Source: a virus. From it: a stretch of 64,000 nucleotides of DNA. Within the stretch, counting starts at the first letter, position 1. Every line of letters begins with the position of its first letter. The notes below the pieces were generated by a model. It was not told where the DNA came from. It ran no database searches and was given only the letters and a program-made list of their open reading frames with translations. The translations under genes and the position numbers were made by a program. The stretch spans positions 97,030 to 161,029 of IMG/VR virus record IMGVR_UViG_3300023184_000034, one strand, 5' to 3'. Below are positions 54,777-63,465 of the stretch, piece after piece.

Positions 54777-54789
54777 CATCCACAGTCAA
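54761..54789 (-). promoter_or_regulatory. Early promoter of uvsE
   Basis: Minus strand TTGACT (54789-54784), 17-base spacer, TATAAT (54766-54761). One mismatch to consensus. Confidence 0.75.
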
Positions 54790-54797
54790 CTTGTTGT

Positions 54798-54989
54798 TCA
54801 CCAATGTCTAATCACGTTTGCAATAATAAAACAACAGGTAACACTGTGAAGTAACACCCAAAAAGTTTTAAGGAATAATGCAATCCTTGCTTCTCTCAAA
54901 GTAAGAATTGGCACGTCTGGTCGATCACTGTCCGAGCTTCCCATCAAATGACCAGTTGCTCTGGCCCAAACTCGTTCTAAACTATTCAA
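54798..54989 (-). CDS. Small membrane protein with TTG start
   Basis: 63 residues. Start is TTG at 54989, overlapping the TGA of the PTPS gene (TTGA), with GAGGA eight bases upstream. Contains SDSDRPDVPILTLREARIAL and one membrane segment (FWVLLHSVTCCFIIANVI). I recall near-identical proteins in aquatic T4-like phages; function unknown. Confidence 0.7.
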   Translation of the reverse strand: MNSLERVWARATGHLMGSSDSDRPDVPILTLREARIALFLKTFWVLLHSVTCCFIIANVIRHW

Positions 54990-55492
54990 CTTAGCAAATC
55001 CTCATTCCACTCTCTGTGTCCTTCACGGAATGCCATATTGGCCTGTGTCTCACGTACTTCTACCTTGTAACACCAAAGACGAGCTGCTTCTCCTGGTCCC
55101 CACATTTCTGGAATGTAAACACCATTCACATACTTGTACAGCATGTCGCTGAGTCCTTCACAACCCAAACGTGGCAGTATTACTACCTTGGCCATTTTCT
55201 TTTCTTGTAGCAGTTTATATGTGGCCATTTCTGGATCATCTTCTGCCACAATAAGTGTGTGGTCAAATTGATCTTCCAGTGTCTTTTTGAGTTCTTTTAG
55301 GCCACCATAATCAGCAGCCCAATTACGAACATCTAAGTCGTTTGTTCCAAAATAGAACTTCATGCTGAAGCTGTAGCCATGAATTAGATTACAGTGGCTA
55401 TCACTACGCCATTGTCTGTAAGCACATGGAAATGCGTCCACGTATTCTTTTGTGCTTTGATACTTGTATACTACTGGTTGTAAATTTGCCAT
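54986..55492 (-). CDS. 6-pyruvoyl-tetrahydropterin synthase / QueD-like protein
   Basis: 168 residues, SD GGAG before ATG. PTPS/QueD enzymes make the pterin precursor of queuosine and 7-deazaguanines. Visible: SDSHCNLIHGYSFSM (catalytic Cys, then HGY where the family has HGH) and DYGGLKELKKTLEDQFDHTLIV (Asp-His pair). In place of the usual AAH near residue 22 there is CAY. So two of the three expected zinc histidines look replaced by tyrosine. Activity is therefore uncertain. Cyanophages carry a similar gene. Transcribed from its own early promoter with a hairpin leader. Confidence 0.8.
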   Translation of the reverse strand: MANLQPVVYKYQSTKEYVDAFPCAYRQWRSDSHCNLIHGYSFSMKFYFGTNDLDVRNWAADYGGLKELKKTLEDQFDHTLIVAEDDPEMATYKLLQEKKMAKVVILPRLGCEGLSDMLYKYVNGVYIPEMWGPGEAARLWCYKVEVRETQANMAFREGHREWNEDLLS

Positions 55493-55534
55493 TGTTATCT
55501 CCTAAGATTAAGCAATGGCATGCAGAGTTTATAT

Positions 55535-55559
55535 TGCGGGATGAATGCCTAAGTCCGCA
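55535..55559 (-). promoter_or_regulatory. Hairpin in the leader of the PTPS gene
   Basis: Minus strand TGCGG (55559-55555), 15-base loop, CCGCA (55539-55535), with no U-tract after it, in a leader of about 70 bases between promoter and gene. A regulatory RNA role is possible; I could not match it to a known riboswitch. Confidence 0.35.
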
Positions 55560-55567
55560 TAAGTTAA

Positions 55568-55596
55568 TTGTATAGATTTATTTAGACAAAGTCAAT
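55568..55596 (-). promoter_or_regulatory. Early promoter of the PTPS gene
   Basis: Minus strand TTGACT (55596-55591), 17-base spacer, TACAAT (55573-55568). The spacer also contains CTAAATAA, a weak late-type motif. Confidence 0.6.
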
Positions 55597-55597
55597 G

Positions 55598-57094
55598 TTA
55601 TTGGCTACCAATCCGACCAAACCCTGCCCATTGTCCGGGTGTGCCTTCTGTCACGCACACCCATCCGATATAACTGTCTGTGCCAGGATTTGTATTCCAG
55701 CAAATGTCACCCTTGTTGAAATAATGATGAGCCTCAGTGGGCGCACTGTGTCCTGAAGTAAATCGTTTACCTCCAATGCTGACATCACCGTTCACACTGA
55801 ATTGTAAACTTGGATCTGGATTATTGATGTTCACACTCAACGGACCAAAAACTTTTACAGGTTTTGATTGCGCCAGTTTTGTTCCTATTGTGATCTGCGT
55901 TGAATCTCCAAATAAGATTGGAACTTCACCAACTCCAACAGTCATCTCTGTTGAGTTGTATAATCCGTTTGGCATCAAACGAGTAGTACCAACTTGAACG
56001 CCAGCCGTAAAAGATCCACGCTCCGCATCAAGCGAATTGGTTATGGTATTACCTGAAACTGTTACATTATCTAATACACCCACTGATGTTAAACTACTAT
56101 GTGTTACAGATGCACCTAGTGTGTTTTCACTCAGCGCAAGAGCATTATTGATATAATAAGATTTACCAGAGCCTAAGTCTAAGTTTTCACTGGACCACAA
56201 TCGAGTTGGCCCGCTCATCATTACAAGTTGTGCAGAAAATGTTGGGTCTGTCCAAGCCAACCCCAAACCAAACGCACTCGTGTCTCTAGTACCTGAGAAC
56301 TGTAGCGGATGTGTTCTATCAATTCTGTTGTCTGTCACAACACTTCCGGCATTGATGACACCATACACATTCAACACGCCGCCGCCGTGTACCGGATCTC
56401 CAACGTTGACTTCCCCACTGTTTTTAATAGTGACACGGGGAATGTTGTCTGTGGTAATGGTTAAGTCATGGCAACTGACAGTTCCAAAACTACCAACGCC
56501 AATGCTAGGACTACCAATGCCAAGTTCAACGTTATTTTCAATAATGGTAATAGCTGAGCTGGGATCTTCTGTACCTATTCCTAACTTATTGAAATTGGTG
56601 TTAAAAAATGCAAATTCACCAATGCTTACATCACCGGAAACATTTAGTTTTGACAGTGTACCCACGCTGGTTAAACGACTGCTGGTGATGCCGCCGCCCA
56701 ATGCTGTTGCACTGATTACTGGAATATTATCAATGCTATAAGTGGAATTTGCAGAAATATCCAGATTGGCATTTGTCCATAGACGGTTTCCTAACCGGTA
56801 CGCCAGTTGTGTTTGTCCAACACCGTGAGTCCAGCTGAAACCCTTTCCGTTTAATTCGCTTTCGGTGTTGTAAATCCAATCACCAACACTGGCTAGATTG
56901 CCGTTATCTGTAACTAAATTCTTAACATTGATAGTTTCAGCTTCAATAGTTCCAGCAACTGATAAGTTCTGGTTTATGCGAACATTGCCTGCAACGTTGA
57001 TTGCGCCGGCATGTTGTACATCTCCGCGGGTGTTTAACAGCGTTAAATCTGCTATTGCAACGGTTGTATCTTGGATATCAAATAGTTTAGACAT
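55598..57094 (-). CDS. Fibre-like structural protein
   Basis: 498 residues from ATG 57094; the frame extends to 57127 but that ATG lies in the late promoter. Beta-rich repeats with LTSVGTLSKLNVSGDVSIG and LTSVGVLDNVTVSGN, and paired YRLGNRLWTNANLDISANS / SGPTRLWSSENLDLGSG blocks show internal duplication. C-terminus DICWNTNPGTDSYIGWVCV and a final GTPGQWAGFG resemble fibre tips from other phages. Distant from the main fibre operon; probably a separate tail or head fibre. Confidence 0.7.
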   Translation of the reverse strand: MSKLFDIQDTTVAIADLTLLNTRGDVQHAGAINVAGNVRINQNLSVAGTIEAETINVKNLVTDNGNLASVGDWIYNTESELNGKGFSWTHGVGQTQLAYRLGNRLWTNANLDISANSTYSIDNIPVISATALGGGITSSRLTSVGTLSKLNVSGDVSIGEFAFFNTNFNKLGIGTEDPSSAITIIENNVELGIGSPSIGVGSFGTVSCHDLTITTDNIPRVTIKNSGEVNVGDPVHGGGVLNVYGVINAGSVVTDNRIDRTHPLQFSGTRDTSAFGLGLAWTDPTFSAQLVMMSGPTRLWSSENLDLGSGKSYYINNALALSENTLGASVTHSSLTSVGVLDNVTVSGNTITNSLDAERGSFTAGVQVGTTRLMPNGLYNSTEMTVGVGEVPILFGDSTQITIGTKLAQSKPVKVFGPLSVNINNPDPSLQFSVNGDVSIGGKRFTSGHSAPTEAHHYFNKGDICWNTNPGTDSYIGWVCVTEGTPGQWAGFGRIGSQ

Positions 57095-57099
57095 GGATA

Positions 57100-57124
57100 A
57101 AGTACTCTCTTTGGAGTATTTATC
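57100..57124 (-). promoter_or_regulatory. Late promoter GGATAAATACTC with dyad symmetry
   Basis: Minus-strand GATAAATA at 57124-57117, 23 bases before ATG 57094. The sequence GGATAAATACTC is followed by GAGTACTTTATCC, making a near-perfect inverted repeat that covers promoter and transcript start. Confidence 0.65.
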
Positions 57125-57138
57125 CATGTTTTGATTGC

Positions 57139-58338
57139 TTACTGTACTTTAAGTAGGATTGTGTCTTCACCAATACGCCCATTCATCTTGGTGTCTGTGG
57201 CATTGATATCCTCTAAGAACTTGCGTAGAGCAATCTTGCCTGCTGACTTGAACTCTTTGAGTTTGTCTTCTGGCTTGCGAATAGTCTTTTGCACACTTTT
57301 AAACTCGTCAAAGTTGGTAATTGTGGTGCCTTTGACATTCAGCGTGTTGAACTCACTGGCCACGTACTTGCCCAACTTGCGGGTTTTGGTGTTGAAAATC
57401 CACAATTCTCCAGCACCAATGATATCAGTAGGGTTAATACTCACAAGTTTTAGAGGCTCGTTGGTTTTCATAAACTTGAGTTTGGCCACAAGTTTTTCCT
57501 TGCTCACAGCTTTGGTCTTACGTGGAGCACGATTAACTTTGGCTTCTTGAGCCAGCATGTCGCAAGCCATTGCAATTTCTTGATAGAACACAATCATATT
57601 TTTAACTTGCTTACGGCTGCGGTGACTGTAGCCTTCTCGCAATTGCTCGTCAGCTTTGCCACTAGCAAGTTCCAACAGCTCATTCAAATCACGCTCGTAA
57701 AAACCTTTGATAATACGTGCATGAGCAGCTTTAACTTCTTTGCCTTTCAGCAAGTTCAGCATCTTAAATGCTTTTGGATCAAAGTTTTCTGGATCAGTTT
57801 GAAAACTTTCAATAGCGTCTTCAATTTCCTCAGTCATACGCATTGCACTTTCGCGCACACGCTCTTGAATAGTTGGCTGAACCGCTGTACTTTTAACTTC
57901 CACAACCGCAGCTTCGTCTATGTCGTCTTTGCCTTGCTCAACAATTTGAACAATTTCATTACGCAACCAAGCAGTGGTATCACGGCCCTTGTTAAAATCT
58001 TCACGCACAGCTGGCATACCACGCAGCAAACAACTTGCAATGGCACCCATGGTGATGTTGGTACGATTATCTTTGGTACGTTTGTAAGCAGCAATGTCTT
58101 CTTTGGTGCAACCAATATTAGTCATCCACTTGACAACTGCTGGCTTCAAATCCTTACCGCTGAACTCCATGCGGTAGTAGCTCATGGCACTGTGAAAGTG
58201 ACGCAAGAATTGGTCAGTGTTCATATCTTCGCAAGTGTCCCATTTTGGACTGTAGTCCTTTTTGGCATTCTCGCGAATAGTCACACTGGTGACTTTTTTT
58301 GCTTTGGGTTTGATCTTTACGCCTGCTACTGTGGCCAT
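57139..58338 (-). CDS. Large hypothetical protein, early transcribed
   Basis: 399 residues, charged and mainly helical. The Lys-rich N-terminus (VKIKPKAKKVTSVTIRE) is basic and may bind nucleic acid. Central helices (ERVRESAMRMTEEIEDAIES) and a Lys/Arg cluster (VNRAPRKTKAVSKEKLVAKL) follow; the C-terminal part (AGELWIFNTKTRKLGKYVAS) looks beta. I do not recognise a family. SD AGGAG before the ATG, strong early promoter 30 bases upstream. Confidence 0.65.
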   Translation of the reverse strand: MATVAGVKIKPKAKKVTSVTIRENAKKDYSPKWDTCEDMNTDQFLRHFHSAMSYYRMEFSGKDLKPAVVKWMTNIGCTKEDIAAYKRTKDNRTNITMGAIASCLLRGMPAVREDFNKGRDTTAWLRNEIVQIVEQGKDDIDEAAVVEVKSTAVQPTIQERVRESAMRMTEEIEDAIESFQTDPENFDPKAFKMLNLLKGKEVKAAHARIIKGFYERDLNELLELASGKADEQLREGYSHRSRKQVKNMIVFYQEIAMACDMLAQEAKVNRAPRKTKAVSKEKLVAKLKFMKTNEPLKLVSINPTDIIGAGELWIFNTKTRKLGKYVASEFNTLNVKGTTITNFDEFKSVQKTIRKPEDKLKEFKSAGKIALRKFLEDINATDTKMNGRIGEDTILLKVQ

Positions 58339-58369
58339 TTTCTGCTCCTAGTTTGTTAAACAATAATGT

Positions 58370-58398
58370 ATTATAGCACCTATTTACATTCAAGTCAA
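58370..58398 (-). promoter_or_regulatory. Early promoter of the 399-residue gene
   Basis: Minus strand TTGACT (58398-58393), 17-base spacer, TATAAT (58375-58370). Same architecture as the uvsE promoter. Confidence 0.75.
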
Positions 58399-58402
58399 AT
58401 AT

Positions 58403-58418
58403 TTTTGGCTAACCAAAA
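58403..58418. repeat. Palindrome between divergent genes
   Basis: Perfect inverted repeat TTTTGG-CTAA-CCAAAA, immediately upstream of the -35 of the minus-strand promoter and before the plus-strand promoter. It has the look of an operator for a dimeric regulator; not tested. Confidence 0.5.
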
Positions 58419-58423
58419 TACTG

Positions 58424-58441
58424 ATTAAATACTGTTATAAT
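58424..58441 (+). promoter_or_regulatory. Possible promoter of the epimerase gene
   Basis: A late-type ATTAAATAC (58424-58432) followed by a TATAAT (58436-58441), without a good -35. It is unclear which is used; the SD AAGGA begins three bases after TATAAT. Confidence 0.4.
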
Positions 58442-58453
58442 TTAAGGAACGTG

Positions 58454-59371
58454 ATGAAGAAAGTTCTCATAACAGGATTGACAGGATTCATTGGCGGTTA
58501 TCTCCAAAATCGTTTAGAAAACCAATATCAAATTTTTGATTTGGCATGTGACTTGTTGGACAAGGAAGCAATTGACAAGCGATTAACTGAAGTTGATCCA
58601 GAGTTCATCATCCATTTGGCTGCACGAACTGAAGTGGAAAAGAGCTTTTATGAGCAAACAACTTTTAGCCAAATCAATTATGTTGGTACTGTGAACATGA
58701 TTGAATCAGCTAGGCATTTGAAAAATCTCAAACTGTTTGTGTTTAGCAGCACAATGGAAACGTATGGTTGGCAACCTGAAAGCAATTTGATTCGTGACGG
58801 TAAACCGTTTACTTTGCCAGTGTTTGATGAGTCAACTAAACAATATCCCAATGCACCCTATGCTGTAGCCAAAGTTGGGTGCGAACTTTATTTAGAATAT
58901 GCTCACCGCTCGTTTGATTTTCCATTCTGTGCGTTTAGACAAACCAACACATATGGTAGACATGACAACGACTTCTTTGTGGTGGAACAAATTATTTCAC
59001 AAATGTTAAAGAACCCCAATGAAATCAATCTAGGCTACGGCAAACCATACCGAAACTTCTTGTGGATTGATGACCTAATTGAATTGTACGCAACTGTACT
59101 AACAAAACCAGAACAAGCCAACGGAGAAATTTTCTGTGTTGGTCCCGACAATGCACTTACTATTGAAAGTTTAGTTGAAAAAATAGCTGACAAGATGAAC
59201 TGGAATGGCACAGTTAACTGGAATACCAAACCCAACCGCGACGGTGAAATTTACGTATTAAATTCCACAGCCGCAAAAGCAGAACGATTGTTGGGTTGGA
59301 AGCCAACTGTGGATTTAGACACTGGACTAGATCGTGTTATTCAGCTTTGGAAAGATAAAATAACACGATGA
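58454..59371 (+). CDS. NAD-dependent nucleotide-sugar epimerase/dehydratase
   Basis: 305 residues from ATG 58454, six bases after AAGGA; the GTG at 58451 is too close to the ribosome site. Extended SDR: Rossmann motif LITGLTGFIGGYL, LAARTEVEKS, catalytic FSSTMETYG (Ser/Thr), YAVAK (Tyr/Lys), RQTNTYG, and sugar-binding C-terminal domain ending LLGWKPTVDLDTGLDR. Converts a UDP- or GDP-sugar. Plus strand, adjacent to the radical SAM/glycosyltransferase genes, which suggests shared work on a glycan (inference). Confidence 0.93.
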   Translation: MKKVLITGLTGFIGGYLQNRLENQYQIFDLACDLLDKEAIDKRLTEVDPEFIIHLAARTEVEKSFYEQTTFSQINYVGTVNMIESARHLKNLKLFVFSSTMETYGWQPESNLIRDGKPFTLPVFDESTKQYPNAPYAVAKVGCELYLEYAHRSFDFPFCAFRQTNTYGRHDNDFFVVEQIISQMLKNPNEINLGYGKPYRNFLWIDDLIELYATVLTKPEQANGEIFCVGPDNALTIESLVEKIADKMNWNGTVNWNTKPNRDGEIYVLNSTAAKAERLLGWKPTVDLDTGLDRVIQLWKDKITR

Positions 59372-59390
59372 TTAATAATAATTAATTAAC

Positions 59391-62093
59391 TCAATTAATT
59401 CTAAATATTTCGCTAGTTTTTGTTGATATGTAACCAGATTCGTCGGAAATTCTAGTTATTGAACCTTTTACCATAAAATAATTTATAGCAAATTTAATCG
59501 GAGGATGTTGAGTATCATCGACAAGCAACATACTTCCGGACTTGGCAAATCTTAATACGTTTGTAAGATCGGACATGATAACTTTAAAGTCATGGCCACC
59601 GTCTATTATATAACCATCAAATGAATTATTATTTTTCAATAGGTGTGGTAACACAGTTACCGAATCTCCAATTTCCATTGTTAATCGATCTCTAAAAATG
59701 CCTTTAAGGTACTCAAAACATCTTATAGTATAAGGATGATGATTAATATCAACAGCAGTGTATTGCAATGTTTGATTTGCAGTTAACCCTAGCAATGTTG
59801 AATGCCCTGCATTAAATCCTATTGCTAATATAGATTGTCGAGTTAATGCAAACATTATTAAGTTTAATCGGTGAGATTGGAACTCCGAACATGGGTAGTT
59901 GTTAGGATATGTATTGTGCATACTAAAACAGTTACCTTCAATTTCTAACTCAGAATACTCAGTTAAAATATTTTTAATCTTATCTGAGTGAGAAATATAT
60001 AAATCAATCAACGGCTCACTTTTATTTTTAAACTTATCAACAATCTCTCGTTGCATAATAACAGGTTTAAAAACTGTATCTTCAATAAACTGAGTTAGTT
60101 CTCGAAATTCCAACAAGTTCTGGTCGGAGAGACCTCTGTGAAAAGCCAACATTAATATTGCGGGATCAGTATGTATTTCTAATATTTCTTCTGTTGTAGG
60201 GAACGCTTTATCAGGCCAAAAAGTTTTATAAAAAGCTGTAACATTTACTGGTTCAGGTGAAAATAAACAATATAAGTTAAATTCACTTATTTTTTCATAA
60301 CCCTTGTTAAATTTAAAAAACATATCAGTAAGGTCACATGTATTAACAATTTCTTTAACTACAGACGTTCTAAATACAAAAGGAGTATGTGCCAGTGAAA
60401 AACTACTAGGAACTGGCTTGTTTAAACTGTCCGACATGTATTTTATAAAATCATACCACTTGTTTTCAGTATTAATTTCATTTGTCATGCCGTTGCCTTC
60501 AATCACAGGCCATTCATTTAGAGAAACATTTTTTATAAAAAAGTTTTTACTATCCAGTATCAAATACTGTTCAGTAGTAATCTTTGATACAATATATAAT
60601 TTTAAAAGTTGTTGTATCACCCAACCGGCAGCAATATTTCTCAGTTCTTCAAAATCTATACCAAAGTCATAGGTTGTTAGTAATATTAATTTGTGTTTTG
60701 TATAAAATGGCTGAAGCGATGATTGCCATGTGTCGATACTGATATCAGAATCTTCGATTACAACATAATGTGTGCATTTTTCTTTTACAAATAAATTGAT
60801 GCTTCGAGACTGCCTTTTCATTTCTTCAAAGTCTCTAGAGCAGGTGATTGTTACAATTTCTTGTTTTTTAGAGTACCACGGAATATAATCTGTTGTTTTT
60901 GTATTTCTATACTGGTCTTGTTTCTCAACAAATGCGTTAAATTTTTCTGTATCAAGTTGATTGTTTAACATAAATGTTATATTGGAATTAAGCTGTGCTA
61001 TTTTTGAGTTTACATTTTCTTGATTTTCATATCTGTCTCTATACTTGATTATAGCGTTTTCTATATTTTTGGCAATTTCTTTTTTATCAGAATATGGTAA
61101 TATTGCAGGACATGCATATTCAGGACCGTCAACATAGATAAAAAATGGAAAGTTAAAAAAATTAGGCTTGTTAAACTTAGAAAAATATTCCAACATATCT
61201 GGAATCGCATGTACATTAAACGAAGAAAATACAGTGTGTATCTCTACTTGAAGATTTTCAAGTCTTGTATCTGCATGCAGTAGATTTAAATTATTTTCAA
61301 TTTTTGACCATTTTCCCGGATATCTGATATACTCGTAGTCTTTACCAACCCCGTCAATGCTTGCATGCAGGTCGATGAATTTAAACTCTTTAAATAGATC
61401 GATCCACTTATCAAGAGATGTATTAAGATTTGTATGAAAACTTAAATGAATATTCTTAGATAGGCCTTTGTCTATGAGATATAAACAGAATCTTTCAAAT
61501 TCTGGATTTATTAAAGGTTCGCCCCCAGTTACTAGAATATTTGTTGTATCGGAAATCATTGATTCTACTACTAACTGTAATTTATCAAATTCCCAACTAT
61601 CATTGATAGAGGTATGTTTTTTTACAGAATCTTTACTTATAAACAACAGTTCAGAAAACTCTTTGATCAGCTGATTACTAAGGCCAGGCCCACACATTTT
61701 GCATTGAAGATTACATTTATTTCCCCAAGCAAAATCTATGTACTTTACATCGGCTTTTAGAAGCTCCCCGGTTTCTGTATTGGTATTTGATAAAAAATCA
61801 ACATTTTTAAATTGCCAAGTAAACGCTGATCGCATGCTGACTCCTCCAGCATCTTCAGTAGCATAACATTTGCTACATATATTTGGTTTTTCTCCCGCTA
61901 TCATTTTTTGACGAATATCTTTGTAAATAGGCAAATTGAAATATTCTAAAGGGTTTGTTATTTCAGATAGATATACTTTATTTCCATCTTTAGTTATACT
62001 TCCTCCATTATCTGTATTACAACATAGTCGCATTGCTGTGTCAGCTTGTGCTGATAAATGTAACCACGGCAACGGGCAAATGGTATTACTCAT
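59391..62093 (-). CDS. Three-part fusion: radical SAM, glycosyltransferase-like, class I methyltransferase
   Basis: 900 residues in one frame. Residues 1-320: radical SAM domain with FAWGNKCNLQCKMCGPG (CxxxCxxC for the 4Fe-4S cluster) and VTGGEPLINPEFERF (GGEP); additional N-terminal cysteines (RLCCNTD, ICSKCYATED) could hold an auxiliary cluster. Residues about 405-690: segment beginning EIVTITCSRDFEEMKRQSR with YVVIEDSD and YLILDSKNFFI, like DUF6492-type glycosyltransferase-fold proteins (moderate confidence). Residues about 740-900: methyltransferase with ILAIGFNAGHSTLL (SAM loop), YTAVDINH, GDSVTVLPHLL and FDGYIIDGGHD. Overlaps the upstream radical SAM gene by 8 bases. Substrate unknown; modification of a sugar or peptide is possible. 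Confidence 0.8.
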   Translation of the reverse strand: MSNTICPLPWLHLSAQADTAMRLCCNTDNGGSITKDGNKVYLSEITNPLEYFNLPIYKDIRQKMIAGEKPNICSKCYATEDAGGVSMRSAFTWQFKNVDFLSNTNTETGELLKADVKYIDFAWGNKCNLQCKMCGPGLSNQLIKEFSELLFISKDSVKKHTSINDSWEFDKLQLVVESMISDTTNILVTGGEPLINPEFERFCLYLIDKGLSKNIHLSFHTNLNTSLDKWIDLFKEFKFIDLHASIDGVGKDYEYIRYPGKWSKIENNLNLLHADTRLENLQVEIHTVFSSFNVHAIPDMLEYFSKFNKPNFFNFPFFIYVDGPEYACPAILPYSDKKEIAKNIENAIIKYRDRYENQENVNSKIAQLNSNITFMLNNQLDTEKFNAFVEKQDQYRNTKTTDYIPWYSKKQEIVTITCSRDFEEMKRQSRSINLFVKEKCTHYVVIEDSDISIDTWQSSLQPFYTKHKLILLTTYDFGIDFEELRNIAAGWVIQQLLKLYIVSKITTEQYLILDSKNFFIKNVSLNEWPVIEGNGMTNEINTENKWYDFIKYMSDSLNKPVPSSFSLAHTPFVFRTSVVKEIVNTCDLTDMFFKFNKGYEKISEFNLYCLFSPEPVNVTAFYKTFWPDKAFPTTEEILEIHTDPAILMLAFHRGLSDQNLLEFRELTQFIEDTVFKPVIMQREIVDKFKNKSEPLIDLYISHSDKIKNILTEYSELEIEGNCFSMHNTYPNNYPCSEFQSHRLNLIMFALTRQSILAIGFNAGHSTLLGLTANQTLQYTAVDINHHPYTIRCFEYLKGIFRDRLTMEIGDSVTVLPHLLKNNNSFDGYIIDGGHDFKVIMSDLTNVLRFAKSGSMLLVDDTQHPPIKFAINYFMVKGSITRISDESGYISTKTSEIFRIN

Positions 62094-63465
62094 AGTAAAC
62101 AGATCCTAATTCTGGAATATACTCATTTACACTTGCTCCTCGATGAGTATCTAATGTTTGCAATATAGATCCAAATCTTTTAATTCCGTGTTCGATATCC
62201 ATGTCATTAATTTCTTTACTTTGTAATTGATTTATTACAACATCTACTATTCCGTGCATTTCTACAAACTCTTTTAAAACTGTACTTGTTTCTTTGTACT
62301 TTCTCAGTCTTTGAATTGCTTCAAGTTTAATATGATCTGGCAGATATTCAATTCGTTGATAGTAAGGAGTCCATAACAGATTTAAATTATATGGCCAGTA
62401 GTTAAAATACGGTGCAGTATTTGCCTGCTCATCAACCCAGTATAAAAGTTTATCTAAATTAAGCACGTTTAGTGCAGTTACTGTGATATTCATTACTATT
62501 TTAACATTCGGATGAATAGTATACTGTTTAGCTCGAATATAGTTTTTCTTAATAGCCTCCCACTTGCTTGGAAATCTAGTATACTCTTGAACTTTTTCAA
62601 AACCGTCAATACTTGCAATGAGTTCAAATCGTTTGTAATGTGGCATTAATTCGAGGAAATTTTTATTGAGATTTGTATAATTGCTTGAGCAAAATACAAC
62701 AATGTTTTTTGCATAATTGTTTTCAACACAATATCGTAATGCCCTTAAAACAAATTCAGACAATGTAGGCTCGCCGCCTGCAAAACTCAATGTTTTTAAT
62801 GTAGGCGCCATTGCAATAAAGCTATCCCAAACACCTGGATTGTCAGAGTAATCAGTTAATGGCACTTCTATATATGCTTCATTTTCTTCAATGATGCCTG
62901 TCTTGTATTTATTAATAGAGTCAAACCTTCCTGCAACCACATTAATTCCTTTGAATTTTTTTGACATGTCTACTAGTTCTTTTCCTATCTGACTACTGTC
63001 ATATGAATTACATATTATACATTTAAGATTGCATAAATTTGAAGGTTTTAGTTCTAGACGAATTGGTAAATGTTTTACTTTAAAATTATTATTAATTGTG
63101 TTATCGACTAGTTGCAATACTTCTCTATCGTTTTTATATTCTTTTACGGACCGAGATCTCATGCTTGCATTACCGTCTCTTTTGCAGATATCGCATTCTT
63201 TGGGCAATTTCCCCTTCCACATGGATCTACGAAGTTCTTGTAAATTTTCAGTTTCCCAGATTTTTTCAAAAGTGGCGCCAGGGTCATGTATTGACAATAC
63301 GTTTTTCAAACTTATTTTATCCGAACCGTCAGGGTACAAGTACCCATCGTAATAACAGCATGGACGAGTATGCCCTGCAGGATTTGTACTTAATTCTAAA
63401 TACGGGTGGAAACAAAATGTTTCGCTTTCAATAATTTGTTTTCGTAAATTGTCTAATTCATCCAT
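62086..63465 (-). CDS. Radical SAM protein (SPASM/twitch type)
   Basis: 459 residues. Radical SAM core: LCNLKCIICNSYD (CxxxCxxC), FAGGEPTLSEF, and ELIASIDGFEKVQEYTRFPS typical of the family. The N-terminal part has CC and CxxC motifs (TRPCCYYDG, ECDICKRDG), as in proteins with an auxiliary cluster. Related genes occur in aquatic T4-like phages, function unknown. Flanked on both sides by radical SAM genes with 8-base overlaps, so all three are one unit. Confidence 0.88.
   Translation of the reverse strand: MDELDNLRKQIIESETFCFHPYLELSTNPAGHTRPCCYYDGYLYPDGSDKISLKNVLSIHDPGATFEKIWETENLQELRRSMWKGKLPKECDICKRDGNASMRSRSVKEYKNDREVLQLVDNTINNNFKVKHLPIRLELKPSNLCNLKCIICNSYDSSQIGKELVDMSKKFKGINVVAGRFDSINKYKTGIIEENEAYIEVPLTDYSDNPGVWDSFIAMAPTLKTLSFAGGEPTLSEFVLRALRYCVENNYAKNIVVFCSSNYTNLNKNFLELMPHYKRFELIASIDGFEKVQEYTRFPSKWEAIKKNYIRAKQYTIHPNVKIVMNITVTALNVLNLDKLLYWVDEQANTAPYFNYWPYNLNLLWTPYYQRIEYLPDHIKLEAIQRLRKYKETSTVLKEFVEMHGIVDVVINQLQSKEINDMDIEHGIKRFGSILQTLDTHRGASVNEYIPELGSVYYE

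Noticed and set aside
57547-58359. 270-codon plus-strand frame
   Set aside because: Fully antisense to the 399-residue gene; translation is rich in Phe, His and Asn without motifs, as expected for a shadow frame.
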